Source: an uncultured bacterium (GTDB lineage: Bacteria > Bacteroidota > Bacteroidia > Bacteroidales > UBA932). Taken from it: a stretch of DNA of 64,000 nucleotides. The notes under the pieces are model-generated. The model searched no databases. It had not been told where the DNA came from and was given only the letters and a program-made list of their open reading frames with translations. The position numbers were made by a program, and so were the translations under genes. Positions 47,451 to 57,027 of this stretch are shown here, one piece after another. Within the stretch, counting starts at the first letter, position 1, and each line of letters opens with the position of its first letter. The DNA is taken from contig CASGCS010000019.1 of NCBI GenBank assembly GCA_949300025.1, positions 124,001 through 188,000 of the forward strand. The letters are read 5' to 3'.

Positions 47451-48473
47451 ATGAATATAAATGAGAATTTCGATCCTCGGAAGATTTCCGAGGTTTCAGA
47501 CAAAGATATAGAAATAATCCGTCCAAAGGATTTTGACAATTTTTCAGGACAGGACAAGATTCTTGAAAATCTCAAGGTTTTTGTAAAGGCTGCAAAGTTG
47601 CGCGGAGAATCCTTGGATCATGTGCTGCTGCACGGTCCTCCGGGTCTTGGCAAGACCACTCTTGCAAATATAATAGCAAATGAACTTGGAGTGGATATAA
47701 AGATTACTTCCGGTCCAGTTTTGGACAAGCCCGGAGATTTGGCGGGTCTTCTTACCTCCCTTGATGAAGGCGACGTACTTTTTATAGATGAAATTCACCG
47801 TCTTTCTCCGGTTGTAGAGGAGTATCTTTACTCTGCCATGGAAGATTTCAGGATAGATATAATGATAGATAAAGGTCCGGGAGCCCGTTCCGTGCAGATT
47901 GCATTGAACCGTTTTACTCTTGTTGGGGCAACAACGCGCAGCGGTCTTCTCACCTCTCCGTTGAGAGCCAGATTCGGTATTCAATGCCATCTGGAATATT
48001 ACAACGCTTCTGTCCTGGAGAAAATAGTGAAGAGGAGTTCACATATCTTGAATATATCGATAGATGAAAATGCCGCGCATGAAATTGCTCTGAGAAGCAG
48101 GGGAACTCCGAGAATTGCCAACGCGCTGCTCAGAAGGGTAAGGGATTTTGCTCAGGTAAAGGGGAACGGACGCATAGATCTTCCGATAGCGCGATTCGCA
48201 TTGGACGCACTGAATATAGACAAACACGGGCTCGATTCCATGGATAACAGGATATTGACTACCATTATAAACAAGTTCAAGGGCGGACCTGTAGGAATAT
48301 CTACTATTTCTACCGCCGTTGGAGAGGATGTAGGCACGATAGAGGAGGTTTACGAACCTTTCCTTATAAAAGAGGGCTTTATCCAGAGAACTCCACGTGG
48401 AAGAGAAGTTACAGATTTGGCATACAATCATTTAGGAATATCCAAGTATAACAGTGAAAGTACTCTGTTTTAA
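47451..48473 (+). CDS. ruvB: Holliday junction branch migration helicase RuvB
   Basis: This 340-residue AAA+ protein has Walker [11 protein letters not shown] (61-70), Walker B DEIHRLSP from 113, the arginine finger region SPLRARFGI, and the winged-helix C-terminus ending [17 protein letters not shown]. It migrates Holliday junctions with RuvA and RuvC, which are not in this window. TATTTTTG at 47439-47446 sits just before the start codon but has no matching -33 element. Its codons favour T and G endings, unlike plus-strand genes to the left. Confidence 0.97.
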   Translation: MNINENFDPRKISEVSDKDIEIIRPKDFDNFSGQDKILENLKVFVKAAKLRGESLDHVLLHGPPGLGKTTLANIIANELGVDIKITSGPVLDKPGDLAGLLTSLDEGDVLFIDEIHRLSPVVEEYLYSAMEDFRIDIMIDKGPGARSVQIALNRFTLVGATTRSGLLTSPLRARFGIQCHLEYYNASVLEKIVKRSSHILNISIDENAAHEIALRSRGTPRIANALLRRVRDFAQVKGNGRIDLPIARFALDALNIDKHGLDSMDNRILTTIINKFKGGPVGISTISTAVGEDVGTIEEVYEPFLIKEGFIQRTPRGREVTDLAYNHLGISKYNSESTLF

Positions 48474-48496
48474 TAAATTTTGAATTTGAAAAGCAT

Positions 48497-49729
48497 ATGT
48501 ATATCATGAAGAGAACGTTTATATTTTTGACTTTTATTTTTTCGCTTCTGTTTGTATCTGACCTTTATTGCTGCACTTCGGCAATAATATCTGGAAAGTG
48601 TACAAAGGACGGCCGTCCTTTGATGTGGAAACACAGGGATACAGGAGAACTCAATAACAGGATAGAATATTTCACTGGAAAAAAGTATGATTTTCTTGCA
48701 CTTGTAGATTCACCTAAAAGCGATGTGCCTCAGGCATGGGCGGGAACCAATTCGGCTGGGTTCTGTATAATGAATACAGCTTCATACAATCTTAAGGATG
48801 ACAATGTTCCTTCATCTGAGATGGACAAGGAGGGTGTTCTTATGTTTAAGGCTTTGGGCGAGTGTAAAACTCTTGAGGATTTTGAAAGGTTTCTGGACAG
48901 ACATCACAGACCTATAGGGGTGGAGGCAAATTTTGGAGTGATAGATGCTTTTGGAGGAGCCGCCTACTATGAAGTGAACAACAACAGCTGGAAAAAACTG
49001 GATGTAAATGATCCAAAGACAGCTCCGCAAGGTTATATAGTATATACCAACCATTCATTTACAGGCAGGTTCAACCAGGGAATGGGTTATATCCGTTATG
49101 CCAATGCAAAACATATAATAGAGCATCATTTGGCTGAAAACCGCAGTATAACTCCTGAATGGATTTTTTCTGACCTTTCGAGGTCTTTTTACCATTCGCT
49201 TCTCAATATAGATTTGGTTGAAGATAGTGAACTGGTAAAGGGAAGCGGCTTTTTTATAGACCAGGATTTCATACCGCGTAAAAGTACGAGCGCCTCTATA
49301 GTTTTTGCAGGTGTAAAGGAGGGTGAAAATCCTCTTAACACTGTAATGTGGACAATACTTGGATATCCTCCTGTTTCCGCAGCAGTTCCTCTTTTTGTAA
49401 AGGCTGCAGAAAACCAGCCCTCGTTTATGGTAAAAGGAGATGAAAGCGACAATGCCCTTATGTGCGACATGGCCTTGAAGATAAAGGAGAGAGTTTTTCC
49501 TGTAAAGAGGGGCAATGGTGAAAAATACTTCAATTTCTCATTGCTGTACAACAGCCGGGGGAGTGGTTACATGCAGGTAATTCAATCGTTGGAAAAGAGG
49601 ATATTCAAAAAATCGGCTCCTTTTATTGAAAAGGTAAGAGACAAGGAGTATGACAGTACGGCTTTTGAAAGTTTCTACAATGATTTGTTTACCGAGATAG
49701 AGGCTGTTTACAGTTCTCTTCAGTATTAA
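48497..49729 (+). CDS. Secreted Ntn-hydrolase (C45/C69-like amidase or acyltransferase)
   Basis: This 410-residue protein starts with a signal peptide (about 1-25, ending LYCC). ATG 48506 is an alternative start. After it come CTSAIISGKCTKDGRPLMWKHRDTG and AGTNSAGFCIMNTAS, which resemble N-terminal-nucleophile hydrolases of the C45/C69 type, where the first Cys becomes the nucleophile after processing. The doubled Cys at the cleavage site makes a lipobox-like reading possible too. The substrate (acylated amines, peptides or bile acid-like amides) is unknown. It follows ruvB by 23 bp. Confidence 0.75.
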   Translation: MYIMKRTFIFLTFIFSLLFVSDLYCCTSAIISGKCTKDGRPLMWKHRDTGELNNRIEYFTGKKYDFLALVDSPKSDVPQAWAGTNSAGFCIMNTASYNLKDDNVPSSEMDKEGVLMFKALGECKTLEDFERFLDRHHRPIGVEANFGVIDAFGGAAYYEVNNNSWKKLDVNDPKTAPQGYIVYTNHSFTGRFNQGMGYIRYANAKHIIEHHLAENRSITPEWIFSDLSRSFYHSLLNIDLVEDSELVKGSGFFIDQDFIPRKSTSASIVFAGVKEGENPLNTVMWTILGYPPVSAAVPLFVKAAENQPSFMVKGDESDNALMCDMALKIKERVFPVKRGNGEKYFNFSLLYNSRGSGYMQVIQSLEKRIFKKSAPFIEKVRDKEYDSTAFESFYNDLFTEIEAVYSSLQY

Positions 49730-49816
49730 ACAGAAAGGCGGTCAGAAAGGCGGTGTGCATAATTGCAAACCACTGTCGCCCTAACTCTTAGTGTCTTGTA
49801 TTTTTCTTACACACAT

Positions 49817-49856
49817 AAAAAGACTGTGCCAAAAATTGCTTTTGACACAGTCTTTT
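49817..49856. terminator. Bidirectional terminator between the Ntn-hydrolase and hexosaminidase genes
   Basis: An 11-bp perfect outer stem (49818-49828 with 49846-49856) plus an inner 5-bp stem closes a small loop, with A-run and T-run flanks. It lies between the convergent genes. Confidence 0.75.
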
Positions 49857-49877
49857 GCATATCACATATCCCCTACT

Positions 49878-52094
49878 CTATTCTATCTTTAGATCCTGCA
49901 GGGCTACGCAAAGCGCATCGGTCGTATCTGTAAATACTATTTTCACGCCTTTTATCTCTTTTCCATCTTGAGGAACTATTACAGCGGAGTTGTCTGCAAA
50001 ATCATCTCCTCTTATCCAGTCTGTACCATTGTATGTGTACTCTACATAACCGTCGGTGACACCGTATAAATCTATATCAGGTATTGAAGTGTTTACGGTA
50101 ATCCTGCTGCACTTTACAGGTTCCTTGAAAAGGTAGGTTACATAATCGCCTTCAACTCCTGTCCTTTCCGTTCTCCAGTATGTGTTGAAATTGTAATCTG
50201 TAATATTCGATTTGGGAAAACTGCGCTGTTCTCCAAATGAAGTCTCTATTACCGTTTCAGGTTTTATATAGTCTGGCACTATGTTGTCGGCAGTTACAGT
50301 TATGCTTTTGAACAAATCCTTGTAGAAGGTTGCAAAACGGAATTTTTCAGGCTCGAAAGTGACAATGTCTCCCGTATATATATTCGAGGTGCATGAAGGT
50401 TCCGAACCGTCTGTGGTATATCTTACAACTGCCCAGTCGTACGGAAGAGTTACAACCAGCCTGTTGCCTTTGTATATAACCCCCGGCGCCTCTACCCTGA
50501 ATGCAATGCCCATGTGGAAAAGCCTTTCGAAATGTGTCTTTTCAAGACGGGTTTGGAAATCGTTGAAATCTCTCAGTTCCTGGTTTGTCCAGACAGTTTC
50601 AGCCAGAGCGCATGTGCGCGGGTAATATTGGTATTCGGAAAATCTCGAGGGTTTATTGAGCAGTTCTGCCCATAGCGCACCCTGGGCTCCGAGAACCAGC
50701 TCTTTCCTGTTTTCAGGAATGTTGCAGCTTTCAACCGGGTCCAGAGAATATACCCTTTCAATAGGAATGATTGCAGCCCAGTTATGTCCTCTTTCTGCAG
50801 GAGACTGCTTCATGTCAAAATAATAGTATTCCGACAGTTGCAGTACAGTCTGATGTCCTCTTTCAACTGCTTCCAAAGGTTTCCTGACGCTTCTCCACGA
50901 ATAGATTCGGGTGGAAGGGTCAAGTGTGCCTCCGTCCAGAATCTCATCCCATCCGGCCATGGTCTTGCCGTATTTGTTTATGATGGCCTCTACCTTCTGC
51001 ATGAAGTAGTTCTGAAGTTCTGCAGGATTTTCCATCTTCATCTTCTTCATGAGAGCGCGGCATTTCGAGCACTCCTTCCAGTTGTCCATATTCACTTCGT
51101 CTCCCCCTACATGTATTATTTTTGAAGGGAAGAGAGCCGCCACTTCCTTTATGATATTGTCGAGCATCTTGTAATTCTCTTCATTGCCGACACACCATAC
51201 ATTCTTTACCTCTCCGTTTATGCTTATGAAGTGTGTCTTGTTGTCGCATCCTGTCTGAGGGTATGTGGAAATTACAGCTTTGCTGTGGCCGGGCATGTCT
51301 ATTTCAGGTATAATCTCTATGTTTCTTTTTGCCGCGTATTCTATCACCTCCTTAATCTCCTTTTGGGTATAGAAGCCGCCGTATCTTTTGTTACCTGAAC
51401 CGTATGCGGAAGGAAGCACCTCTCCGGGGCCTCTCCAAGCTCCTTTTTCTGTGAGTTCAGGATATTTTTTTATCTCTATTCTCCAGCCGTTGTCATCTGT
51501 TATGTGCCACTGGAATACATTCAGTTTGTGATATGCCATCCAGTCGAGGAAACGGTAGATGTAGTCGAGGCTGAAGAATGTGCGTGAAACGTCCATCATC
51601 AGTCCTCTATGGGGAAATCTGGGACTGTCTTCTATCCTTACACAGGGCACTTCCCATTTTTCATCTCCAGTGGGATTTCCGTAGACAGATGGGGGAAGCA
51701 GTTGCAGCAGAGTCTGTATGGCATAGAAACTGCCTTTGGAAGTGGAGGATTCAACGACAATTTTTTCAGGAGTTACGCTGAGCAGGTATCCCTCCTGCGG
51801 AATATCGCTTTCCGGATTTATAGATAAAGTTATGGTATTGCTCTCCTCCTTGTTGCCTCCCTCTCTTATTCCGAGTCCGGTTGAGCCGTTGAGGATGCCG
51901 GCCAGATATTTGGCGTTGAAAGAGTCGTCGGAAACTATTGCAGTTGCCGAATTGAGTTTGAAGACCCCCTCTCCTATCTCCACCTTTTGAGGTTTGGGTA
52001 TAAGGTCCAGACTGTGCCGTGTCTGCTCCCGGGCAGAGAGCAATGCCGGAGAAAGCATGAAAAAAAGAGAAAAAACTGTTAACAGATGTTTCAT
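49878..52094 (-). CDS. GH20 beta-N-acetylhexosaminidase, exported
   Basis: The start is ATG 52094; an upstream in-frame ATG at 52265 would start inside the divergent sdhA gene. The 738-residue protein has a signal peptide (about 1-21), a GH20 N-terminal domain, and a TIM barrel with HVGGDEVNMDNW holding the catalytic Asp-Glu pair at about residue 330. It ends in a C-terminal beta-sandwich region resembling a CHB_HEX_C plus discoidin-like module. It removes terminal GlcNAc or GalNAc from host or dietary glycans in the periplasm. Confidence 0.93.
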   Translation of the reverse strand: MKHLLTVFSLFFMLSPALLSAREQTRHSLDLIPKPQKVEIGEGVFKLNSATAIVSDDSFNAKYLAGILNGSTGLGIREGGNKEESNTITLSINPESDIPQEGYLLSVTPEKIVVESSTSKGSFYAIQTLLQLLPPSVYGNPTGDEKWEVPCVRIEDSPRFPHRGLMMDVSRTFFSLDYIYRFLDWMAYHKLNVFQWHITDDNGWRIEIKKYPELTEKGAWRGPGEVLPSAYGSGNKRYGGFYTQKEIKEVIEYAAKRNIEIIPEIDMPGHSKAVISTYPQTGCDNKTHFISINGEVKNVWCVGNEENYKMLDNIIKEVAALFPSKIIHVGGDEVNMDNWKECSKCRALMKKMKMENPAELQNYFMQKVEAIINKYGKTMAGWDEILDGGTLDPSTRIYSWRSVRKPLEAVERGHQTVLQLSEYYYFDMKQSPAERGHNWAAIIPIERVYSLDPVESCNIPENRKELVLGAQGALWAELLNKPSRFSEYQYYPRTCALAETVWTNQELRDFNDFQTRLEKTHFERLFHMGIAFRVEAPGVIYKGNRLVVTLPYDWAVVRYTTDGSEPSCTSNIYTGDIVTFEPEKFRFATFYKDLFKSITVTADNIVPDYIKPETVIETSFGEQRSFPKSNITDYNFNTYWRTERTGVEGDYVTYLFKEPVKCSRITVNTSIPDIDLYGVTDGYVEYTYNGTDWIRGDDFADNSAVIVPQDGKEIKGVKIVFTDTTDALCVALQDLKIE

Positions 52095-52243
52095 TTTACA
52101 AAGTGTTAAATTAGCATTGAAATTGCGTGTAAAAATACAAAAAATAGTTCTTTTACACATACTCGGTAAATATAAAGGCAATAAATTGGTAATTTGCCAA
52201 AAAGTGACTAAAATTGTGAAAATTTTTCTATAATAAATAAATA

Positions 52244-54190
52244 ATGGCCGAAAAATTAATATCACACATTCCTGAAGGGCCTTTGGCTGAAAAGTGGAAA
52301 AAGCATAAGGCTCAGATTCGAGTAGTCAGTCCGGCTAACAAGCGGAAAATGGAGATTATAGTAATTGGTACCGGTTTGGGAGGTGCCTCTGCTGCCGCTT
52401 CATTGGGCGAACTCGGGTACAATGTAAAAGTCTTCTGCATCAGTGACTCCCCAAGAAGAGCGCACTCCATTGCGGCTCAGGGAGGTATAAATGCAGCTAA
52501 GAACTATCAGAACGATAATGATTCGGTATATCGTCTCTTTTACGATACCATAAAGGGCGGCGACTACCGAAGCAGAGAGGCCAACGTATACCGTTTGGCC
52601 GAGGTAAGTAACAATATCATAGATCAGTGTGTTGCACAGGGAGTTCCATTTGCAAGAGAGTATGGCGGACTGCTCGACAACCGTTCGTTCGGAGGAGCGC
52701 AGGTGAGCCGAACCTTCTATGCGCGCGGTCAAACCGGACAGCAGCTTCTGCTTGGTGCTTATGCCGCTCTCAACAGGCAGATTGCAAAGGGTACAGTGAA
52801 GTCTTATCCCCGTCACGAGATGCTCGACCTTGTGCTTGTCAACGGAGAGGCAAAGGGTATTATTGCGCGCAATATCGTTACAGGAGAGATTGAACGCTTC
52901 GGTGCCCATGCAGTAGTTATTGCCAGCGGCGGATATGGCAATGTGTATTTCCTCTCTACAAATGCAATGAACAGCAACGGTTCAGCTGCATGGCAGTGCT
53001 ACAAGAAGGGTGCATGCTTTGCAAATCCTTGCTTTGCACAGATTCACCCTACATGTATTCCGGTTCACGGCACACAGCAGTCAAAACTTACTCTTATGAG
53101 CGAGTCTTTGAGAAACGATGGAAGAATATGGGTGCCCAAGAAAAAGGAAGATGTAGAGAAACTGAGGAAAAAACAGATAAAACCTTCGCAGATTCCTGAA
53201 GAAGACAGAGACTACTATCTTGAGAGAAGGTATCCTGCTTTCGGCAACCTTGTACCGCGTGACGTGGCTTCAAGGGCAGCCAAAGAGAGATGCGACGCAG
53301 GTTTCGGTGTAAATGAAACAGGACTCGCAGTATTCCTCGATTTCAAGACCGCGATTGAGAGGCTGGGAGAGAAGGTCATTACCGAGCGCTACGGAAACCT
53401 CTTCCAGATGTATGAAAAGATTACAGATACAAATCCCTACAAGGAGCCTATGATGATCTATCCTGCAATCCACTATACTATGGGTGGTCTTTGGGTAGAT
53501 TATAACTTGCAGACAACAATCCCCGGTCTTTATGCAATAGGCGAGGCCAACTTCAGCGACCATGGCGGAAACCGTTTGGGAGCATCGGCGCTTATGCAGG
53601 GTCTGGCAGACGGTTATTTCATACTTCCGTACACAATCGGAGATTATCTTTCACACAAATTCAGCGAGCCTAAGACAGATACCAACGCTCCTGAATTCGA
53701 GGCTGCAGAGAAAGCCGTGAAGGAGAAGATTGCAAAACTTCTGGCTATTAAAGGCAAGAAAACTGTCGACGAGATGCACAAGGAGCTTGGCCATATCATG
53801 TGGGAGTATGTCGGCATGGCCCGTAACGAGGCAGGTCTGAAGAGTGCGATAGAGAAGATAAGGGAACTTAAGAAGGAGTTCTGGAGCAATGTTTACGTTG
53901 CAGGTACGAACGAGCAGTTCAACCAGGAACTGGAAAAAGCCCTGAGATTGGCAGACTTCTTTGAAATCGGCGAACTTATGGCCATAGATGCACTGGACAG
54001 AAAGGAATCTTGCGGAGGTCACTTCCGTGAGGAGATGCAGACAGAAGACGGCGAGACAAAGCGTGACGACGAACATTACATGTATGTTGCCGCGTGGGAG
54101 TATCAGGGTGAAGGCAAGGAACCGAAACTGCACAAGGAGCCGTTGAAATATGAAAATATCAAGATTGCAGTTAGAAACTATAAAGACTAA
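52244..54190 (+). CDS. sdhA: Fumarate reductase / succinate dehydrogenase flavoprotein subunit
   Basis: This 648-residue protein has the FAD-binding [13 protein letters not shown] at about 39-51, the [12 protein letters not shown] segment near the FAD-linked His, and the active-site [10 protein letters not shown] region. The long form with an N-terminal extension is the type found in Bacteroidetes and epsilonproteobacteria, where it works as QFR or SQR with a diheme cytochrome b. The iron-sulfur subunit follows by 15 bp. No cytochrome b subunit gene is present before or after. Confidence 0.95.
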   Translation: MAEKLISHIPEGPLAEKWKKHKAQIRVVSPANKRKMEIIVIGTGLGGASAAASLGELGYNVKVFCISDSPRRAHSIAAQGGINAAKNYQNDNDSVYRLFYDTIKGGDYRSREANVYRLAEVSNNIIDQCVAQGVPFAREYGGLLDNRSFGGAQVSRTFYARGQTGQQLLLGAYAALNRQIAKGTVKSYPRHEMLDLVLVNGEAKGIIARNIVTGEIERFGAHAVVIASGGYGNVYFLSTNAMNSNGSAAWQCYKKGACFANPCFAQIHPTCIPVHGTQQSKLTLMSESLRNDGRIWVPKKKEDVEKLRKKQIKPSQIPEEDRDYYLERRYPAFGNLVPRDVASRAAKERCDAGFGVNETGLAVFLDFKTAIERLGEKVITERYGNLFQMYEKITDTNPYKEPMMIYPAIHYTMGGLWVDYNLQTTIPGLYAIGEANFSDHGGNRLGASALMQGLADGYFILPYTIGDYLSHKFSEPKTDTNAPEFEAAEKAVKEKIAKLLAIKGKKTVDEMHKELGHIMWEYVGMARNEAGLKSAIEKIRELKKEFWSNVYVAGTNEQFNQELEKALRLADFFEIGELMAIDALDRKESCGGHFREEMQTEDGETKRDDEHYMYVAAWEYQGEGKEPKLHKEPLKYENIKIAVRNYKD

Positions 54191-54205
54191 GAGGAGATAT
54201 AAGAT

Positions 54206-54985
54206 ATGGATTTAACATTAAAGGTTTGGCGTCAGAAAAACGCAAAGGAAAAGGGCCATTTTGAGACATATCAAGTCAAGGGTATATCTCCCGACAGCTC
54301 TTTCTTAGAGATGATGGATATTCTCAATGAGCAGCTCATAAAGGAGAATATCGATCCGGTTGCAATAAACAAGGGATGCAAGAGCAGCGGTCCTGTAAGT
54401 TTCGACCACGACTGCCGTGAAGGAATATGCGGTGCATGTTCGCTCTATATCAACGGAAGGGCGCATGGTCCCGACAACGATGTTACAACATGCCAGTTGC
54501 ACATGCGCAAGTTCAAGGATGGCGATACCATTACAATCGAGCCCTGGAGAAGTGCGGCTTTTCCGGTAATCAAGGACCTGGTTGTAGACCGCGGTGCATT
54601 TGACAAGATTCTGCAGGCAGGAGGATTCATCTCTGTCAATACAGGCGGAGTTCCGGATGCAAATGCTATCCCCATTCCAAAGAAAAATGCAGACTTGAGC
54701 ATGGATGCCGCAGCGTGCGTCGGTTGCGGAGCGTGTGTGGCAACATGTAAGAACGGTTCGGCAATGCTCTTTGTATCGGCAAGAGTAAGCAGCCTTGCAC
54801 TCCTTCCCCAGGGAAAGGTTGAGGCGGCCCGCAGAGCAAAGAACATGGTTGCAAAGATGGATGAACTGGGATTCGGTGCATGTACAAATACCCGCGCATG
54901 TGAGATGGAATGCCCCAAGAATATCTCGGTTACCAATATTGCAAGGCTCAACCGCGAATTCCTCTGTGCAAAACTTAAAGACTAG
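54206..54985 (+). CDS. sdhB: Fumarate reductase / succinate dehydrogenase iron-sulfur subunit
   Basis: This 259-residue protein carries a 2Fe-2S ligand set (Cys70, Cys75, Cys78, Cys96), a first Fe-S motif at Cys171, Cys174, Cys177 and Cys181, and further cysteines at 226, 232 and 236 for the other cluster. It passes electrons between quinone and the flavin of SdhA. It is followed by a strong terminator, so the transcript ends here without an sdhC. Confidence 0.95.
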   Translation: MDLTLKVWRQKNAKEKGHFETYQVKGISPDSSFLEMMDILNEQLIKENIDPVAINKGCKSSGPVSFDHDCREGICGACSLYINGRAHGPDNDVTTCQLHMRKFKDGDTITIEPWRSAAFPVIKDLVVDRGAFDKILQAGGFISVNTGGVPDANAIPIPKKNADLSMDAAACVGCGACVATCKNGSAMLFVSARVSSLALLPQGKVEAARRAKNMVAKMDELGFGACTNTRACEMECPKNISVTNIARLNREFLCAKLKD

Positions 54986-55022
54986 CCTTTTTAAGTTGCA
55001 TATAATAGCATAAGGTTGTATG

Positions 55023-55056
55023 ATCCGGGCCAAAACGGCCCGGATTATTTTTTCCT
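55023..55056 (+). terminator. Terminator after sdhB
   Basis: A perfect 9-bp stem (ATCCGGGCC at 55023-55031, GGCCCGGAT at 55037-55045) with a 5-nt loop is followed by two T-runs. It ends the sdhAB transcript. Confidence 0.85.
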
Positions 55057-55070
55057 ATTTTTTACCGTAG

Positions 55071-55084
55071 AGGCAATGTTGCCT
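55071..55084. promoter_or_regulatory. Short inverted repeat upstream of the invertase
   Basis: Six-base arms AGGCAA and TTGCCT are separated by two bases, about 18 bp before the invertase start codon. It could be an operator or a recombinase site. Nothing else supports a role. Confidence 0.25.
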
Positions 55085-55101
55085 TTGTTAAAATCAAATA
55101 T

Positions 55102-55740
55102 ATGGTAACAGGTTATTTACGGGTCAGTACAGGAAAACAACATCCTGCAAATCAGCAAGACGAAATAATACGTTTTGCAAAAGAGAGGAACATTACGGTC
55201 GACAGCTGGATAACGGATGTGGCCAGCGGCAAGAAAAGTGAGCGCGACCGCAAACTGGGCGGCTTGCTGCGACGAATGAAAAGGGGCGATACTCTTATAG
55301 TGACCGAAGTTTCGCGGTTGAGCAGAACTCTTACGGAGGTCATGTATATAATGGGCAGATGTCTTGAAAAGGGAATCAATCTCTATACGACAAAAGAGGG
55401 TTATGTATTCGACAATTCCATAAACAGCAAGGTCCTCTGCTTCGCATTCGGGCTGGTTGCCGAGATTGAACGTAACCTGATTTCGCTCAGGACGAAAGAG
55501 GCCCTGGCCCTCAGAAAGGCGGAAGGTATAAAACTGGGGCGGAGAAAGGGGACATGTGTCAAGCAGAATTACCTGTCGGAGCACAGGCAGGAGATAATAA
55601 GGCTTTTTAACAGGGACTGTTCCGTAACTGATGTGTGCCGGCGTTTCAACGTATCGCGCGAAACTTTCAATAATTTCAGAAAAAAATATGCCTCTGTAGA
55701 GAAGGCGTTGCGGGCCAAGGAGGCGCGCAGAACAAAATGA
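55102..55740 (+). CDS. Mpi-type serine recombinase (master DNA invertase family)
   Basis: This 212-residue small serine recombinase has the nucleophile Ser9 in GYLRVSTGKQ, the catalytic RLSRTLTEVM segment, the long dimer helix with LVAEIERNLISLRTKEALALRKAEGIKLGR, and a C-terminal helix-turn-helix (SVTDVCRRFNVSRETFNN). The sequence is of the Mpi type, which in Bacteroides fragilis inverts many promoters in trans for surface polysaccharide phase variation. Terminators lie on both sides, so it is a single-gene unit. No invertible segment is seen beside it. Confidence 0.9.
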   Translation: MVTGYLRVSTGKQHPANQQDEIIRFAKERNITVDSWITDVASGKKSERDRKLGGLLRRMKRGDTLIVTEVSRLSRTLTEVMYIMGRCLEKGINLYTTKEGYVFDNSINSKVLCFAFGLVAEIERNLISLRTKEALALRKAEGIKLGRRKGTCVKQNYLSEHRQEIIRLFNRDCSVTDVCRRFNVSRETFNNFRKKYASVEKALRAKEARRTK

Positions 55741-55743
55741 AAG

Positions 55744-55787
55744 AAGGTGGCCCAAAGGGAGAAATTACCCTTTTGGGCCACCTTTTT
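55744..55787. terminator. Bidirectional terminator between the invertase and P1 peptidase genes
   Basis: A near-perfect long stem (55744-55759 with 55768-55784, one bulged T) is followed by T-runs on the plus strand. It lies between convergent genes. Confidence 0.85.
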
Positions 55788-55799
55788 ATTACGAATACT

Positions 55800-56945
55800 C
55801 TACTTTTTTGGCGGATTTGCCTTTTCTGCGTTCTTTATGAATTCTACAATTTTTTCTACAGGGATAGGCTCAACCACATTATCCTTATAACCCTTGACCT
55901 GATGTGCGGCAAAGAGCGAATTCCACAGGGCCTCTGCGGTTGCCTCTATGGTTGCCAGAAACAGGGGAGACATGTCGTCGTTCTGGAGAACTTTGGGCTG
56001 GTAAAAGAGTTTGCCTTCGTCTATCAGATTCTCTTTGCAGACAGACATTGCTATCACGTAGTCTCCGCTGCCGTTGGAGGCGATTCCTCCGGTTTTGGCA
56101 AGGCCCATCATTGCTCTTTTGGCCATTCTCTCCAGATTTCTTGAATCTACCGGTGCATCTGTAATGACAACCATCATGCATGATCCGTCGACATCCCGCA
56201 TTACATTTTCCCTGAAATAATAGTGTTCAAGCATCTGCCCGACAGGTACACCTGCTATTTCCAATACTCCGCCATAGTTTGACTGTACGATAACACCGAC
56301 CGTATAACCGCCGAGGCTTTTTGGCAACACCCTCGACGAAGTCCCGATTCCGCCTTTGAAACCGAATGCAACCGTTCCGGTGCCGGCTCCTACAACACCC
56401 TCCTGAACAGGGCCTCCCTTGGCATTTTCAATGGCTTCCAAAACCATCTCCTTTGTAATGTAGCGCGCTCTTATGTTGTTAAGTTCGCCATCGTTGGTCT
56501 CACCTACAACGGCATTTACCGAGCGGACGTTTTCGTTGCCGGGCTGTTTGAGAGTATATTCTATGAGCCCGCTTATCCCTTCTGCCACATTGAGGGTATT
56601 TGTAAGTATGACAGGAGTTTCAATGTTTCCCAGTTCCTGAACCTGGGTTGAACCGGCAAGTTTGCCGAATCCGTTTCCGGCATATATGCCTGCCGGTACC
56701 TTCTTTTGGAAAATATTGCCCTGATGGGGTACGATAGCAGTTACGCCTGTTCTTATGTCATCTCCGACGATGCATGTAACATGGCCTACCGTAACGCCAG
56801 GTACATCTGTAATTGCATTGTTTTCACCAGTCTTGAAAATTCCGGTGTTGATGCCGAAATCTCGCATTCTTTTTTGTCCGTTTGCTTGCATGGTTCCCGT
56901 GATTAAGAAAAGTATTGCCCAAAGGAGCAAAATAGGTTGTTTCAT
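55800..56945 (-). CDS. P1 family peptidase (DmpA-like), exported
   Basis: This 381-residue protein has a signal peptide (about 1-23) and the DmpA signatures GVTVGHVTC and FKGGIGTSSRVLP, where the Ser nucleophile near residue 202 is freed by self-cleavage in family members. P1 peptidases are L-aminopeptidase/D-esterases that cleave N-terminal residues from short peptides or amides. It stands alone between terminators and is divergent from hflX. Confidence 0.88.
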   Translation of the reverse strand: MKQPILLLWAILFLITGTMQANGQKRMRDFGINTGIFKTGENNAITDVPGVTVGHVTCIVGDDIRTGVTAIVPHQGNIFQKKVPAGIYAGNGFGKLAGSTQVQELGNIETPVILTNTLNVAEGISGLIEYTLKQPGNENVRSVNAVVGETNDGELNNIRARYITKEMVLEAIENAKGGPVQEGVVGAGTGTVAFGFKGGIGTSSRVLPKSLGGYTVGVIVQSNYGGVLEIAGVPVGQMLEHYYFRENVMRDVDGSCMMVVITDAPVDSRNLERMAKRAMMGLAKTGGIASNGSGDYVIAMSVCKENLIDEGKLFYQPKVLQNDDMSPLFLATIEATAEALWNSLFAAHQVKGYKDNVVEPIPVEKIVEFIKNAEKANPPKK

Positions 56946-57027
56946 TTAAAATGTCTTTAATGTTTTTACAAAGATAATTTATAGTTTATACTTTTGTAAA
57001 AATTTATTCAAGTTATTTTTAAGATAT

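Noticed and set aside
48392..48401. TCCACGTGGA palindrome in ruvB resembling a parS core
   Set aside because: Only 12 of 16 consensus positions match, and it encodes conserved RuvB residues (TPRGR). Similar CACGTG words occur in mutS (about 23284) and near 31930, so the match is probably chance.
49817..49856. Inverted repeat considered as an invertible-element boundary
   Set aside because: The short loop, flanking T-run and convergent genes make it a terminator; the same holds for the hairpins at 15826, 37452, 55023, 55744 and 59070.
52095..52265. A longer N-terminus for the hexosaminidase from ATG 52265
   Set aside because: It would begin inside sdhA coding DNA and push the clear signal peptide (starting at 52094) 57 residues inward.
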